From an uncultured Eubacteriales bacterium (GTDB taxonomy: Bacteria; Bacillota; Clostridia; Christensenellales; CAG-314), in contig URET01000006.1 of the NCBI GenBank assembly GCA_900546875.1, forward strand, positions 1 to 51,123: 51,123 nucleotides of DNA, read 5' to 3'. The notes below the pieces were generated by a model that did no database searches, was not told the DNA's origin, and saw only the letters and a program-made list of their open reading frames with translations. Shown one piece after another: positions 15,364-24,569 of the stretch. How positions within the stretch are numbered: position 1 is the first letter of the stretch; every line of letters begins with the position of its first letter. The translations under genes and the position numbers were made by a program.

Positions 15364-16335
15364 ATGGATAAAGCTGAGTTCATAAGTTTTTTGGAGTGTG
15401 CGGGTATTGTTCCCGTAATAAAGCTTGAGGATACGGAAGATGCCGTTGCATTGGCGAAGGCCTTGCGTGATGGCGGGATATATTCAGCGGAGGTCACATA
15501 TAGAGCTGCCGGAGCGGATAAAGTGATATCCGCCATGGTGAAGGCATTTCCCGATATGCTTGTAGGCGCGGGCACTGTGCTTACAGAGGAAAATGTAGAC
15601 AAAGCCATAGAGGCCGGAGCGAAGTTCTGTGTTGCGCCCGGGCTGAATCCGAAGGTCGTTGCGCATTGTCTTGAAAAGGGCGTTCCGTTTGTACCCGGAG
15701 TATCGAGCGGCAGTCAGATAGAGCAGGCCATGGAACTCGGACTTGATTTTGTCAAGTTTTTCCCTGCCGAGCAAGCGGGCGGGCTTGCGTATATCAAGGC
15801 GGTTTCCGCACCTTATTCAAACATGCGTTTTATGCCGACAGGCGGGATAAACGAAAATAATTTAAATACATATCTTGCATTTTCAAAGATAGTTTGCTGC
15901 GGCGGCAGCTGGATAGTGCCGGATAAGCTTATCAAGGCAAAGGACTGGGCGGGGATAACTTCGCTTTGCCGTGCGGCTGTGGACAAGATGATAGGTTACA
16001 GGCTGCTGCATGTCGGGTTCAACTGTGCGGACGAGGGAGATGCATTCGGATGTGCGGAAAAGATGCGTGCCGCATTCGGTTTTGAAACCAAGGCCGGAAA
16101 CAGTTCAGTATTTGCGGGGAAGGGATTTGAGTTTATGAAGGCTCCTTACCTCGGGAAAAACGGGCATATTGCCATAGGCGTCAATTCCGTGAAGAGGGCG
16201 CTTGAGGATCTGAGGCACAAGGGGTATGAGCCGGATTTGGACACGGCGAAGTATGATGCGGCAGGTAACATGAAAGCGGTATATATAAAGGGTGAGATAG
16301 GCGGATTTGCGATCCATCTTGCGCTGAATGATTAA
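15364..16335 (+). CDS. eda: KDPG/KHG aldolase fused to a VOC-like domain
   Basis: Residues 1-~212 are a class I aldolase that splits 2-keto-3-deoxy-6-phosphogluconate into pyruvate and glyceraldehyde 3-phosphate, the last step of galacturonate breakdown. Glu43 (AEVTYR) and the Schiff-base Lys131 (VKFFPAEQ) match Eda, as do GAGTVLT and PTGGIN. Residues ~214-323 form an extra domain with the strands and spacing of the vicinal-oxygen-chelate (glyoxalase) fold: LLHVGFN, GFEFMK, NGHIAIGV and GFAIHLAL, with His216, Glu256, His268 and His318 or Glu311 as possible metal ligands. Bacterial Eda alone is ~205-215 residues. I chose ATG 15364 because GGAGG at 15354-15358 precedes it; an upstream in-frame TTG at 15346 overlaps that site. 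First gene of the operon. Confidence 0.93.
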   Translation: MDKAEFISFLECAGIVPVIKLEDTEDAVALAKALRDGGIYSAEVTYRAAGADKVISAMVKAFPDMLVGAGTVLTEENVDKAIEAGAKFCVAPGLNPKVVAHCLEKGVPFVPGVSSGSQIEQAMELGLDFVKFFPAEQAGGLAYIKAVSAPYSNMRFMPTGGINENNLNTYLAFSKIVCCGGSWIVPDKLIKAKDWAGITSLCRAAVDKMIGYRLLHVGFNCADEGDAFGCAEKMRAAFGFETKAGNSSVFAGKGFEFMKAPYLGKNGHIAIGVNSVKRALEDLRHKGYEPDLDTAKYDAAGNMKAVYIKGEIGGFAIHLALND

Positions 16336-16377
16336 AATATTCAAATTATCGGGAGAAAGGAATAAGGAGATATCTGT

Positions 16378-17409
16378 ATGGCTAAGGTAATAACGATGGG
16401 TGAGATAATGTTAAGACTTTCCACACCCAATTTTGAGAAATTTATTCAGGCGGACGAATTTGATATCAATTACGGCGGAGGAGAAGCAAATGTAGCGGTA
16501 TCTCTTGCCAATTACGGACACAGCGCCGAATTTGTAACAGCTGTACCCGATAATGAGATAGGCGAATGTGCCGTGGCGGCGCTCAGGAAGTACAATGTAT
16601 GCACTTCGCATATTGCCAGGTGCGGAGAAAGGCTTGGGATATATTATCTTGAGTCCGGGTCGTCGATGCGTCCGTCGAAGGTAGTGTATGACAGGGCGCA
16701 CTCTTCCATTTCCACCGCAACGGAGAAAGATTTCGATTTCGACGAGATATTCGAAGGTGCGGACTGGTTCCATTTCACGGGCATAACTCCCGCCATATCG
16801 GACGCGGCGGCTGAGCTGACGGAAAAGGCTCTCATAGCGGCTAAAAAGCACGGTGTAAAGGTATCGGTGGATCTTAACTTCCGCAAGAAGCTTTGGAGCT
16901 CGCAAAAGGCGCAGAAGGTCATGACGAATCTTATGAAGTATGTTGACGTCTGCATAGGCAACGAGGAGGACGCCGAACTTGTTTTGGGTTTCAAGCCCGG
17001 GAAGACGGATGTGACAAGCGGAGAGCTTGAGCTTGCGGGATACAAGTCGATATTTGAGCAGATGGTCGAGAAATTCAATTTCGAATACTGCGTATCGTCG
17101 CTGAGGGTCAGTCATTCTGCTTCGGACAACGGCTGGTCAGCCTGCATATATTCGCGTGACACTAAGGAATTTTATCATTCCAAGACATACAGTATCCATC
17201 CCATAGTTGACCGTGTAGGCGGAGGTGATTCTTTTGCGGGCGGAGTTATATGCGGGATGCTGGACGGAAAGGATTTCAAGTCAGCGCTTGAATTCGGAGT
17301 TGCGGCGTCGGCTCTCAAGCATACGATTCCGGGAGATTTCAATCTTGTTTCGCGCAAGGAAGTGGAAACTCTTGCCGGCGGAGATGCATCCGGCAGGGTG
17401 CAAAGGTAA
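16378..17409 (+). CDS. kdgK: 2-keto-3-deoxygluconate kinase
   Basis: PfkB-fold kinase that phosphorylates KDG to KDPG, the substrate of the preceding aldolase. The 343-residue product has the N-terminal GEIMLRLSTP strand and GGGEANVAVSLANYG signature (residues ~33-47), and the C-terminal DRVGGGDSFAGG with catalytic Asp284. The GGGD form in place of GAGD, and the FEYCVSSLR / SDNGWSA middle part, are typical of clostridial KdgK. Placement between eda, kduI and uxaABC makes KDG by far the likeliest substrate. Its stop overlaps the start of the next gene by one base (TAATG). Confidence 0.92.
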   Translation: MAKVITMGEIMLRLSTPNFEKFIQADEFDINYGGGEANVAVSLANYGHSAEFVTAVPDNEIGECAVAALRKYNVCTSHIARCGERLGIYYLESGSSMRPSKVVYDRAHSSISTATEKDFDFDEIFEGADWFHFTGITPAISDAAAELTEKALIAAKKHGVKVSVDLNFRKKLWSSQKAQKVMTNLMKYVDVCIGNEEDAELVLGFKPGKTDVTSGELELAGYKSIFEQMVEKFNFEYCVSSLRVSHSASDNGWSACIYSRDTKEFYHSKTYSIHPIVDRVGGGDSFAGGVICGMLDGKDFKSALEFGVAASALKHTIPGDFNLVSRKEVETLAGGDASGRVQR

Positions 17410-18263
17410 TGCGGCTGAATATCCGTGCTCATGATATAGCTACAAAAAGCACGGAAAGGATCGCCGCCGGAGCTGAAAGATACGGATTTTCCGGAGTTCA
17501 GCTCGTAGCTTACAAGGCATGCGAGAGTGTAGCGTACGAGAGGGGCGGAATAGACGGGGAAAAGGCTTTGGCAATAAAGAACGTGCTGAAAAGGCACAGG
17601 CAGGAAGTCGTACTCATAGGAGCGTATTTCAATCCCGTGCATTCCGACAAAGAAAAGGTGAGCAAATGCAGGGATATATTCAAGGAATATATCGATGTAG
17701 CGGGAGTTCTGGGGTGCGATTACATAGGGTCCGAAACAGGTTCCTATAATGATGACAAGTGGACGTATAATCCGCTCAACAGGACGGAAGAGGCGCTGAG
17801 CAGAGTGACGGATGTATTTGGCGAGTTAGCAGGGTATGCGAGGCAAAAGGGCAGGATGATGGCAGTTGAGGGAGCCTGGGGACATGTATGTCACACGCCC
17901 GAGAGACTGCAGGAATTGCGCGAAAGGATAGGGATAGATAAGACCAAAGTAATATTTGATCTGTTCAATTATCTTTATGAAGGCAATTTTGCCGAAAGGA
18001 ACGGAATACTCAAGGAAGGGCTCAAGCTTTTCGGCAGTGATATAATCGCATTTCATCTGAAAGACGGAGTAGCTGAAGGGGGTTTCAGGCAGGTACCGAT
18101 AGGCAGAGGTGAATTTGATTATGGGGAGATACTCGGAAGTATAAACGAGGTGGTGCCGAATGCTCAGCTGGTATTTGAAGGGACGACAGGTGACGATATA
18201 GGTTACGGCGTGGAATATATAAGGAAGAAGGCTGAAGAAGCCGGAGTAGAAATAGAAGAATAA
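17409..18263 (+). CDS. Sugar phosphate isomerase/epimerase-like TIM barrel protein
   Basis: A 284-residue protein of the AP-endonuclease-2/xylose-isomerase-like barrel family. Typical pieces: GFSGVQLV near the N-terminus, GCDYIGSETG around residue 99-108, AVEGAWGHVCHTPERL with a candidate metal-binding Glu, VIFDLFN and FHLKDGV, then PIGRGEFDYGEIL, and FEGTTG near the end. Acidic and His residues on successive strands suggest a divalent metal site. The substrate is unknown. It overlaps kdgK by one base and is followed by kduI, so it probably handles an intermediate or side product of uronate breakdown; replacing the missing KduD is unlikely because no NAD-binding motif is present. Confidence 0.85.
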   Translation: MRLNIRAHDIATKSTERIAAGAERYGFSGVQLVAYKACESVAYERGGIDGEKALAIKNVLKRHRQEVVLIGAYFNPVHSDKEKVSKCRDIFKEYIDVAGVLGCDYIGSETGSYNDDKWTYNPLNRTEEALSRVTDVFGELAGYARQKGRMMAVEGAWGHVCHTPERLQELRERIGIDKTKVIFDLFNYLYEGNFAERNGILKEGLKLFGSDIIAFHLKDGVAEGGFRQVPIGRGEFDYGEILGSINEVVPNAQLVFEGTTGDDIGYGVEYIRKKAEEAGVEIEE

Positions 18264-18278
18264 AGTTGGAGGCAGAAA

Positions 18279-19115
18279 GTGAGACTCGATATCAGATACA
18301 GCAATCATCCTGAGGATTCGAAGAAATACGACACGGAGACGCTTCGGGAAAGGTACCTTATAGAAAAGGTTTTTGAAGCTGACGAGGCATGTTTTACGTA
18401 TTCGCATCAGGACAGGATAATAGCGGGAGGCGTGATGCCTGTAGAGAAGGAGGTAATGCTCGGGACCTGCAAGGAGCTTGCAGCGGAGTATTTTCTCGAA
18501 AGAAGGGAAATGGGTGCGATAAATGTAGGCGGCAAGGGGTACATAGTGCTTGACGGAACCAGATACGAAATGAACGAGAAGGACGGGATGTATATATCCA
18601 TGGGGACGAAGGAAGTCGTATTCGGATCGTATGACAGGAAGGCCCCCGCGAAGTTTTATATAAATTCATGTCCTGCGCACAGAAGTTATCCCACAGTGCA
18701 CATACCTTTTGAGAAGGCGAATCATGTGCCGCTCGGAGAGGCTGAGACTCTGAATAAGAGAGTAATAAATCAGTACGTACATCCGGCCGTATGCGAATCC
18801 TGTCAGCTTGCGATGGGGATGACGGTGCTTGATCCGACGTCGGTATGGAACACGATGCCGTGTCATACGCACGAGAGGCGGATGGAAGTATATTTTTATT
18901 TCGGGCTTCAGGCTGAGGATTATGTAGTGCATTTAATGGGGACCAAGGAAGAAACGCGGCACATACTCATGCGTAACGAGCAAGCCGTGATATCGCCGAG
19001 TTGGTCTATACATGCCGGTGTAGGGACGAGGAGTTACACGTTCATATGGGGCATGTGCGGAGAGAACAAGGATTTTGATGATATGGATCATATCAAAAAC
19101 AGTGAATTAAAGTAA
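18279..19115 (+). CDS. kduI: 5-keto-4-deoxyuronate isomerase
   Basis: Converts 5-keto-4-deoxyuronate (DKI, the opened form of unsaturated galacturonate) to 2,5-diketo-3-deoxygluconate. The product has 278 residues, the same as E. coli KduI, and its zinc ligands fall at the same numbers: His196, His198, Glu203 (CHTHERRME) and His245 (SIHAGVGTR). Cytoplasmic cupin. The start is GTG at 18279 with TTGGAGGC upstream. DKI would come from the GH105 at 37036 or from imported lyase products. The partner reductase KduD is absent from the window. Confidence 0.97.
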   Translation: MRLDIRYSNHPEDSKKYDTETLRERYLIEKVFEADEACFTYSHQDRIIAGGVMPVEKEVMLGTCKELAAEYFLERREMGAINVGGKGYIVLDGTRYEMNEKDGMYISMGTKEVVFGSYDRKAPAKFYINSCPAHRSYPTVHIPFEKANHVPLGEAETLNKRVINQYVHPAVCESCQLAMGMTVLDPTSVWNTMPCHTHERRMEVYFYFGLQAEDYVVHLMGTKEETRHILMRNEQAVISPSWSIHAGVGTRSYTFIWGMCGENKDFDDMDHIKNSELK

Positions 19116-19135
19116 AAAGTCTAAGGAGAAGAGTC

Positions 19136-20218
19136 ATGTCACAGTTGTCCCTCAAAAACGTAAATAAGATATATCCTAACGGGTTTCATGCGGTGCACGA
19201 TTTTTGTCTTGATATAAAAGACAAGGAATTCATAGTGTTTGTTGGACCGTCGGGGTGCGGAAAATCCACGACTTTGAGAATGATAGCGGGGCTTGAAAAT
19301 ATTTCGAGCGGTGAGTTTCAGATTAACGGAGTCAGAGCCAACGAGAAGGGGCCCAGAGACAGGGGCGTGGCGATGGTATTTCAGTCGTACGCATTGTATC
19401 CGCATTTTTCGGTATATGACAATTTGTCTTTCGGGCTGACTCTTCAGGGAATAGACGAAGAAACAATTGAGGAAAAGGTGAATGCGACGGCCAAGATACT
19501 TGGGCTGACAGATTATCTTGACAGGAAGCCGAGGGAGCTTTCCGGCGGACAGAGGCAAAGGGTAGCCGTAGGAAGGGCGATAATCAGGAAGGTGGACATA
19601 TTCCTTATGGATGAGCCTTTAAGTAACCTGGATGCAAAGCAGCGTGTGACGATGAGATCGGAGATAACGCAGATACACAGGGAAACGAAGGCGACGACTA
19701 TTTATGTGACGCATGATCAAACGGAAGCCATGACCATGGCGGACAGGATAGTTGTAATGAAGGACGGCTATATACAGCAGATAGGTACGCCATACGAACT
19801 GTATTTTAAACCCGTGAATAAATTTGTGGGCGGTTTTATAGGTGAGCCGCCGATGAATTTCATCAAAGTGCGGATATCGGAAGGCAAGCTGGTATATCCG
19901 GACGGTACGGTCATAAGCGACGCGTCGATATATATGGACAACGCAGCGGGGTACGAAGGGAAGGAAATATATATGGGATTCCGTCCTGAGGCGTGTGAGC
20001 TGCACAGCAATGAAGGGGTGTCGTTCAGCGGACAGGTAGAGCTCACGGAGCTTTTGGGCGATAACACAAACGTATATGCCAATCTCGGAGAACAGAAGAT
20101 AATACTTAAGATTAATCCTTACGATACGCCTGTGATCGGATCCGAGTTCGAATTCCATATACCGCATGACAAGATTTATCTTTTTGACGGAGAAACGGAG
20201 AATATAATCAGTAAATAA
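19136..20218 (+). CDS. Sugar ABC transporter ATP-binding protein (MsmX/UgpC type)
   Basis: Nucleotide-binding subunit of a CUT1-type importer, 360 residues. Walker A GPSGCGKST at 37-45, Q-loop Gln83, signature LSGGQRQRV from 135, Walker B FLMDEP with Glu160, and H-loop His193. The C-terminal third (~240-355) is the OB-like TOBE regulatory domain (MGFRPEACEL). AAGGAGAAG precedes the ATG. No permease or binding protein is beside it, so like MsmX it probably powers a transporter encoded elsewhere, most likely the pair at 27588-29579. A second, similar ATPase lies at 33093. Confidence 0.93.
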   Translation: MSQLSLKNVNKIYPNGFHAVHDFCLDIKDKEFIVFVGPSGCGKSTTLRMIAGLENISSGEFQINGVRANEKGPRDRGVAMVFQSYALYPHFSVYDNLSFGLTLQGIDEETIEEKVNATAKILGLTDYLDRKPRELSGGQRQRVAVGRAIIRKVDIFLMDEPLSNLDAKQRVTMRSEITQIHRETKATTIYVTHDQTEAMTMADRIVVMKDGYIQQIGTPYELYFKPVNKFVGGFIGEPPMNFIKVRISEGKLVYPDGTVISDASIYMDNAAGYEGKEIYMGFRPEACELHSNEGVSFSGQVELTELLGDNTNVYANLGEQKIILKINPYDTPVIGSEFEFHIPHDKIYLFDGETENIISK

Positions 20219-20220
20219 CG

Positions 20221-21615
20221 ATGTCAATATCAGCAGCTTCGGAGAAAGACATAAAAAAACGTGAATTCATAATCAGCGGAAACATGCTGAATGTGGTATT
20301 ATACATATCGCTGCCGTTGATAGCGCTGAATGCCTTTACTTATTTATATGGGATAATAGATACCATAGTATTGGCAGGAAAGGAATCGAGCGTGCTTTCT
20401 TCTGTGGTTATGATAGATCAGCTGAAGAACATGTTCACTGCCATAGGCGGAGGGCTGGCGACCGGAGGTTCCATAATAGTATCGAGGCTGATAGGCAAAA
20501 ATGATTTTGACAGGGCAAAGAAGGTATCGAGTACGATACTGGTCGTGGCGGTAATAGTATCGATGGTGTTGATGGCTGCGGTGCTGCCTTTTTCAAAACC
20601 GATACTGAGGCTTGCGGGATTTACCGATGAACTCATAGACTTAGGGCTCGGATATTTCATAGTGCAGATCTGCACGGTGGGCGTGATGATATTTAATTCC
20701 GTATTTCTCGGATTGGAAAAGTCGCGCGGGGCAACGCTCAATGTTCTGTTTATAAACCTTGCAGTCATGGGGGTCAAGATCGGGCTGACGCTGATGTTCG
20801 TATTCGTGTTTGAAATGGACACTGTGATGGTGGCGGTAGCGACATTGCTGGCCAACCTGATAGTTACGGCATATGCGTTCGTGATGCTTGGCAGGAAGAG
20901 GTACCTGTTCAGGTTCAGCAGGCGCAATGTGTCACTGAAGAAGGAAATACTTGCTCCGCTCGGGAAACTCGGATTTCCTGTGTTTCTCGGGAAGTTTGTG
21001 TTTTCACTGGGGAAGGTCATAGTCAACGCGATGGCCGTAAATTACGGAGACGATGCCCCCGGCGCACTCGGTATAAGCAACCATATAAGCGGAAGCGTGA
21101 CAAACGTAACGGGAAGCGTGGAGGAATCCACCTCTGCGATAATCAGTCAGAACATAGGGGCAGGAAAGAAAAACAGAGTATATTCGGCATTTTTCTGTTC
21201 GCTTGGGACCACGGTCACGATAGCAGTCATAGGAGTCATACTTCTTGTAGTTTTTGAGAAGGATATAGTATCGTTTTTTGCGAAAGAAGAGAGCTATGCG
21301 GCATTGATAAGCAAGATATTCGGTTATGAGAGGGTCGGGATTATAGCGTTGGCGATAAATTCGGCTGTAATGGGACTTATATACGGATTGGGCTATACGA
21401 AGCTTTCCATGATCGTGAATCTTTCAAGATTGTTTGTATTCAGGGTGCCGAGCATGATAATAATGATGAACTGTTTTCCGAGTCTTGGGGCAGAGAGTCT
21501 GGGTATAGCCATGCTGGTGTCAAACTGCGGGATAGGATTGATGTCGGTAGTGATAGCCGTGGTGTGTCTCATAAAACTCAAAAACAAAGTATTTGAGGAT
21601 AAAATAAAGATATAA
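20221..21615 (+). CDS. MATE family efflux transporter
   Basis: A 464-residue integral membrane protein with about 12 hydrophobic helices and the MATE pattern: N-terminal SLPLIALNAFTYLYGIIDTI, an internal repeat after residue ~230, and the GALGISNHISGSV and INSAVMGLIYGLGYTK segments. Such proteins export cationic or other small compounds using sodium or proton gradients. It starts only 2 bp after the ATPase stop with no ribosome binding site of its own, so translation is probably coupled. Its place inside a uronate operon is unusual: export of a toxic keto-acid intermediate or overflow product is possible, but this is a guess. Confidence 0.88.
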   Translation: MSISAASEKDIKKREFIISGNMLNVVLYISLPLIALNAFTYLYGIIDTIVLAGKESSVLSSVVMIDQLKNMFTAIGGGLATGGSIIVSRLIGKNDFDRAKKVSSTILVVAVIVSMVLMAAVLPFSKPILRLAGFTDELIDLGLGYFIVQICTVGVMIFNSVFLGLEKSRGATLNVLFINLAVMGVKIGLTLMFVFVFEMDTVMVAVATLLANLIVTAYAFVMLGRKRYLFRFSRRNVSLKKEILAPLGKLGFPVFLGKFVFSLGKVIVNAMAVNYGDDAPGALGISNHISGSVTNVTGSVEESTSAIISQNIGAGKKNRVYSAFFCSLGTTVTIAVIGVILLVVFEKDIVSFFAKEESYAALISKIFGYERVGIIALAINSAVMGLIYGLGYTKLSMIVNLSRLFVFRVPSMIIMMNCFPSLGAESLGIAMLVSNCGIGLMSVVIAVVCLIKLKNKVFEDKIKI

Positions 21616-21649
21616 AGATATAAGGGCGGATGCCTCAAGGAGCATTAAA

Positions 21650-23083
21650 ATGAAAGAGCTTTGCGCTGGTACTTATAACAAAAAACATCGTGATGTTAAA
21701 ATAATGCAGTTCGGGGAAGGAAATTTTCTCAGAGCGTTCGTAGACTGGATCCTGCAGGATCTCAATGATAAGGGTGCCATCAATGCGGGTGTAGCGGTAG
21801 TGCAGCCCATGCCGGTAGGAAGGGTGGACGCTTTGAAAGAGCAGGACGGATTGTATACGGTGTGTCTTGAAGGCATAGACAAAGGGAAAGAAGTGAAAAG
21901 CCGTCAGATCATAGACGTTCTCGAGGATTTCATAAATCCTTATACTCAGTACGGAAAGTTTCTTGAATATGCCCACAGTGAAAAGCTTGAAACGATAATA
22001 TCGAACACGACGGAAGCCGGGATAGCGTTTGTCAAAGAGGATACCGATTTCAGTAAATGTCCGGTAAGTTTTCCGGGGAAACTGTTGGCTTTTCTTGAGG
22101 AAAGATACAATTACTTTAAAGGCGACCCGACAAAAGGACTTGCCATAGTGCCTTGCGAGCTCATAGACAATAACGGCGATGAATTGAAGAAAGTGCTGAA
22201 TCAGCTTGCTGAAGAGAAGAAGATGAGCGCTGAGTTTATAGATTGGATGAATAATGCCAACGGATTCACCAGTACGCTTGTGGACAGGATAGTGCCGGGG
22301 TATCCGAGGGAGAACATACAGCAGATATGGGAAGAAACGGGATATAAGGACAATAATGTGGTCAAGGGCGAAGTATTCCATCTTTGGGTGCTCAAGGAGG
22401 ATGAAAAGGTACACCGCCTGCTGCCCGCGGACAAGACAGGACTCAACGTGATATTTGCGCCGTCAATAAAGGCTTACAAGGAAAGGAAGGTAAAAATCCT
22501 TAACGGGGCGCATACCGCAATGGTGCCGGTGGCATATTTATGCGGACTCGATACGGTAAGGGAAAGCATGGAAGACGGCGAAGTAGGAAAATACGTGCAC
22601 AATCTTATATTTGACACTATAAAACCCACAATAGCTCTTCCCGAGGATCAGATGGCTGCATTTGCCGGCAGTGTGGTGGAAAGGTTTCGCAATCCGTTTA
22701 TAAGGCACGAACTCATGTCCATAGCGCTCAACGCAACTACAAAGTTCAGGACAAGGCTTTTGCAGACATTTTCGGATTACATTGACAAATTCGGCAAAAT
22801 TCCCACGGATATACTTTTCTCTTTTGCCGCTCTCACGGTTTTTTATAAAGGGAAAAGAGGAGATGAAAACATTGCTTTGAACGACAATCCTGAGTATATA
22901 GAAGAATGGAAAACGGTATGGGAAGGAAAGGATTATCGTGAGGTAGCGAAGCGTGCACTCGGATTCAAGGCGATATGGAGCGGAACGAAGGTGCCGGATG
23001 GAGCGGAAGAATTGCTTGCGGGATATATTGAGGATATAGAAAAGACCGGTATGAGAGAAGCTCTCGGGAAATATCTGGGGTAA
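21650..23083 (+). CDS. uxaB: Tagaturonate reductase (altronate oxidoreductase)
   Basis: NADH-dependent reduction of D-tagaturonate to D-altronate, second step of galacturonate breakdown. The 477-residue product belongs to the mannitol dehydrogenase superfamily: QFGEGNFLRAFVDWI at the nucleotide-binding N-terminus, the central GFTSTLVDRIVP and the signature KILNGAHTAMVPVAYLCG, typical of UxaB. AAGGAG precedes the ATG. It lies immediately upstream of uxaA (3 bp) and uxaC, completing the module. A fructuronate reductase role (UxuB) is possible by family, but the match with uxaA favours UxaB. Confidence 0.94.
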   Translation: MKELCAGTYNKKHRDVKIMQFGEGNFLRAFVDWILQDLNDKGAINAGVAVVQPMPVGRVDALKEQDGLYTVCLEGIDKGKEVKSRQIIDVLEDFINPYTQYGKFLEYAHSEKLETIISNTTEAGIAFVKEDTDFSKCPVSFPGKLLAFLEERYNYFKGDPTKGLAIVPCELIDNNGDELKKVLNQLAEEKKMSAEFIDWMNNANGFTSTLVDRIVPGYPRENIQQIWEETGYKDNNVVKGEVFHLWVLKEDEKVHRLLPADKTGLNVIFAPSIKAYKERKVKILNGAHTAMVPVAYLCGLDTVRESMEDGEVGKYVHNLIFDTIKPTIALPEDQMAAFAGSVVERFRNPFIRHELMSIALNATTKFRTRLLQTFSDYIDKFGKIPTDILFSFAALTVFYKGKRGDENIALNDNPEYIEEWKTVWEGKDYREVAKRALGFKAIWSGTKVPDGAEELLAGYIEDIEKTGMREALGKYLG

Positions 23084-23086
23084 GAT

Positions 23087-24562
23087 ATGAAGAAGTGCGT
23101 CGTGATCAACGAAAAAGATAACGTGGCGGTAGCGCTGGTGAAGCTTTCCAAAGGAGAGGAGCTTTGCGGGACGGTTTTGCTTGAGGATATCGAGAGAGGG
23201 CATAAATTTGCCTTAAGACCCATAAAAGCAGGGGAAAAGATAATAAAGTACGGCGAAGTGATAGGTTCGGCAAAATGCGACATCTCTCAAGGCGAACACG
23301 TTCACACAAATAATATGCGTACCGATCTTGACAGCAAATCGGAATACAAATATAATAAAGCCGAGATTGCACCGCAGGAGCAGAGGGAAAGCGTAGAAGT
23401 CGAAGTTTACGAACGTGCGTTCGGCAAGGTCGGGATCAGGAATGAGCTGTGGGTAATACCGCTGGTAGGGTGCGTCAATGCGCAGGCGAAGGAGATCGTT
23501 GAAAGATACAGAGCGGAATTCGGCGACAGCGGAACAGACGGCGTATTTGCTTTTACGCATCCTTACGGGTGTTCGCAGACAGGAGAAGATCATCTGAGGA
23601 CAAGGACATTGCTGCAATGTATGGTACGTCATCCGAATGCCGGCGGAGTGTTGGTCCTTGGGCTTGGGTGCGAAAATAACACGATGAAGGATTTCAGGGC
23701 GACTCTCGGTGATTACGATGAAAAGCGCGTAAGGTTCCTGGTGGCTCAGGATGTCGGGGACGAAATAGCCGAAGGCGTGAAACTGCTCAGAGAACTGTAT
23801 TTTGTAGCCGAAAAGGACAGAAGGGTAACAAAAGGTATAGAGTGTCTTAATGTAGGACTGAAATGCGGCGGTTCTGACGGACTGAGCGGTATAACTGCCA
23901 ATCCGTTGTTGGGAAGGTTTTCCGATTATATGGCGTCTGTAGGCGGAGCCACGGTGCTGACGGAAGTGCCGGAGATGTTCGGAGCTGAAAGACTTCTGAT
24001 GGCAAGGGCAAAAAACGAAGAAGTATTTCGGGACATAGTCGGACTTATAAACGATTTTAAGGATTACTATATAAATAACGGTCAGCCGGTATATGAGAAT
24101 CCGTCGCCGGGCAATAAGGCCGGAGGGATAACGACGCTTGAGGATAAATCGCTCGGGTGTACGCAAAAGTCCGGGAGCGGAGAAGTGGAGTCGGTAATAA
24201 AGGAAGGCGAAACGATAAAATCGAAAGGGCTGACACTTCTGAACGGACCGGGGAATGATATGGTCGCGGTGACGAATCTGGCGGCAGCCGGATGTCAGAT
24301 GGTGTTGTTCACTACGGGCAGAGGGACACCCTTCGGAGGGTTTGTGCCGACTGTAAAAGTTTCCACTAACACGGAGCTGAGCGAAAGGAAGAAAAACTGG
24401 ATAGATTTCAATGCCGGCGATATAGTGCAGGACGCAAGCTTTGAAGATAAACTGCAGGAGCTTATAAAGTTTGTAGCTGAAGTGGCAAGCGGGAAAAAGA
24501 CAAAGAACGAGATCAATAATACAAGAGAAATAGCTTTGTTCAAAACGGGCGTGACATTATGA
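23087..24562 (+). CDS. uxaA: Altronate dehydratase
   Basis: Iron-dependent dehydration of D-altronate to KDG. The 491-residue product is a full-length UxaA: residues ~1-95 form the SAF-type domain (LLEDIERGHKFALRPIKAGE), followed by the large catalytic part with PLVGCVNAQAKEIV, FTHPYGCSQTGEDH, GLGCENNTM, GLKCGGSDGLSGITANP and the FTTGRGTPFGG motif near the C-terminus. Length is the family norm (~495). Starts 3 bp after uxaB and ends 7 bp before uxaC. Cys residues in the conserved motifs probably hold the metal centre. Confidence 0.96.
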   Translation: MKKCVVINEKDNVAVALVKLSKGEELCGTVLLEDIERGHKFALRPIKAGEKIIKYGEVIGSAKCDISQGEHVHTNNMRTDLDSKSEYKYNKAEIAPQEQRESVEVEVYERAFGKVGIRNELWVIPLVGCVNAQAKEIVERYRAEFGDSGTDGVFAFTHPYGCSQTGEDHLRTRTLLQCMVRHPNAGGVLVLGLGCENNTMKDFRATLGDYDEKRVRFLVAQDVGDEIAEGVKLLRELYFVAEKDRRVTKGIECLNVGLKCGGSDGLSGITANPLLGRFSDYMASVGGATVLTEVPEMFGAERLLMARAKNEEVFRDIVGLINDFKDYYINNGQPVYENPSPGNKAGGITTLEDKSLGCTQKSGSGEVESVIKEGETIKSKGLTLLNGPGNDMVAVTNLAAAGCQMVLFTTGRGTPFGGFVPTVKVSTNTELSERKKNWIDFNAGDIVQDASFEDKLQELIKFVAEVASGKKTKNEINNTREIALFKTGVTL

Positions 24563-24569
24563 GGTGGTT

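Noticed and set aside
19136..21615. ABC ATPase plus MATE protein as a drug-resistance or bacteriocin-immunity pair.
   Set aside because: The ATPase is a TOBE-containing sugar-import type, and both genes sit inside a uronate operon.
23213..24166. Minus-strand open frame of 317 codons inside uxaA.
   Set aside because: It is antisense to a complete uxaA with all motifs and has no recognisable domain.
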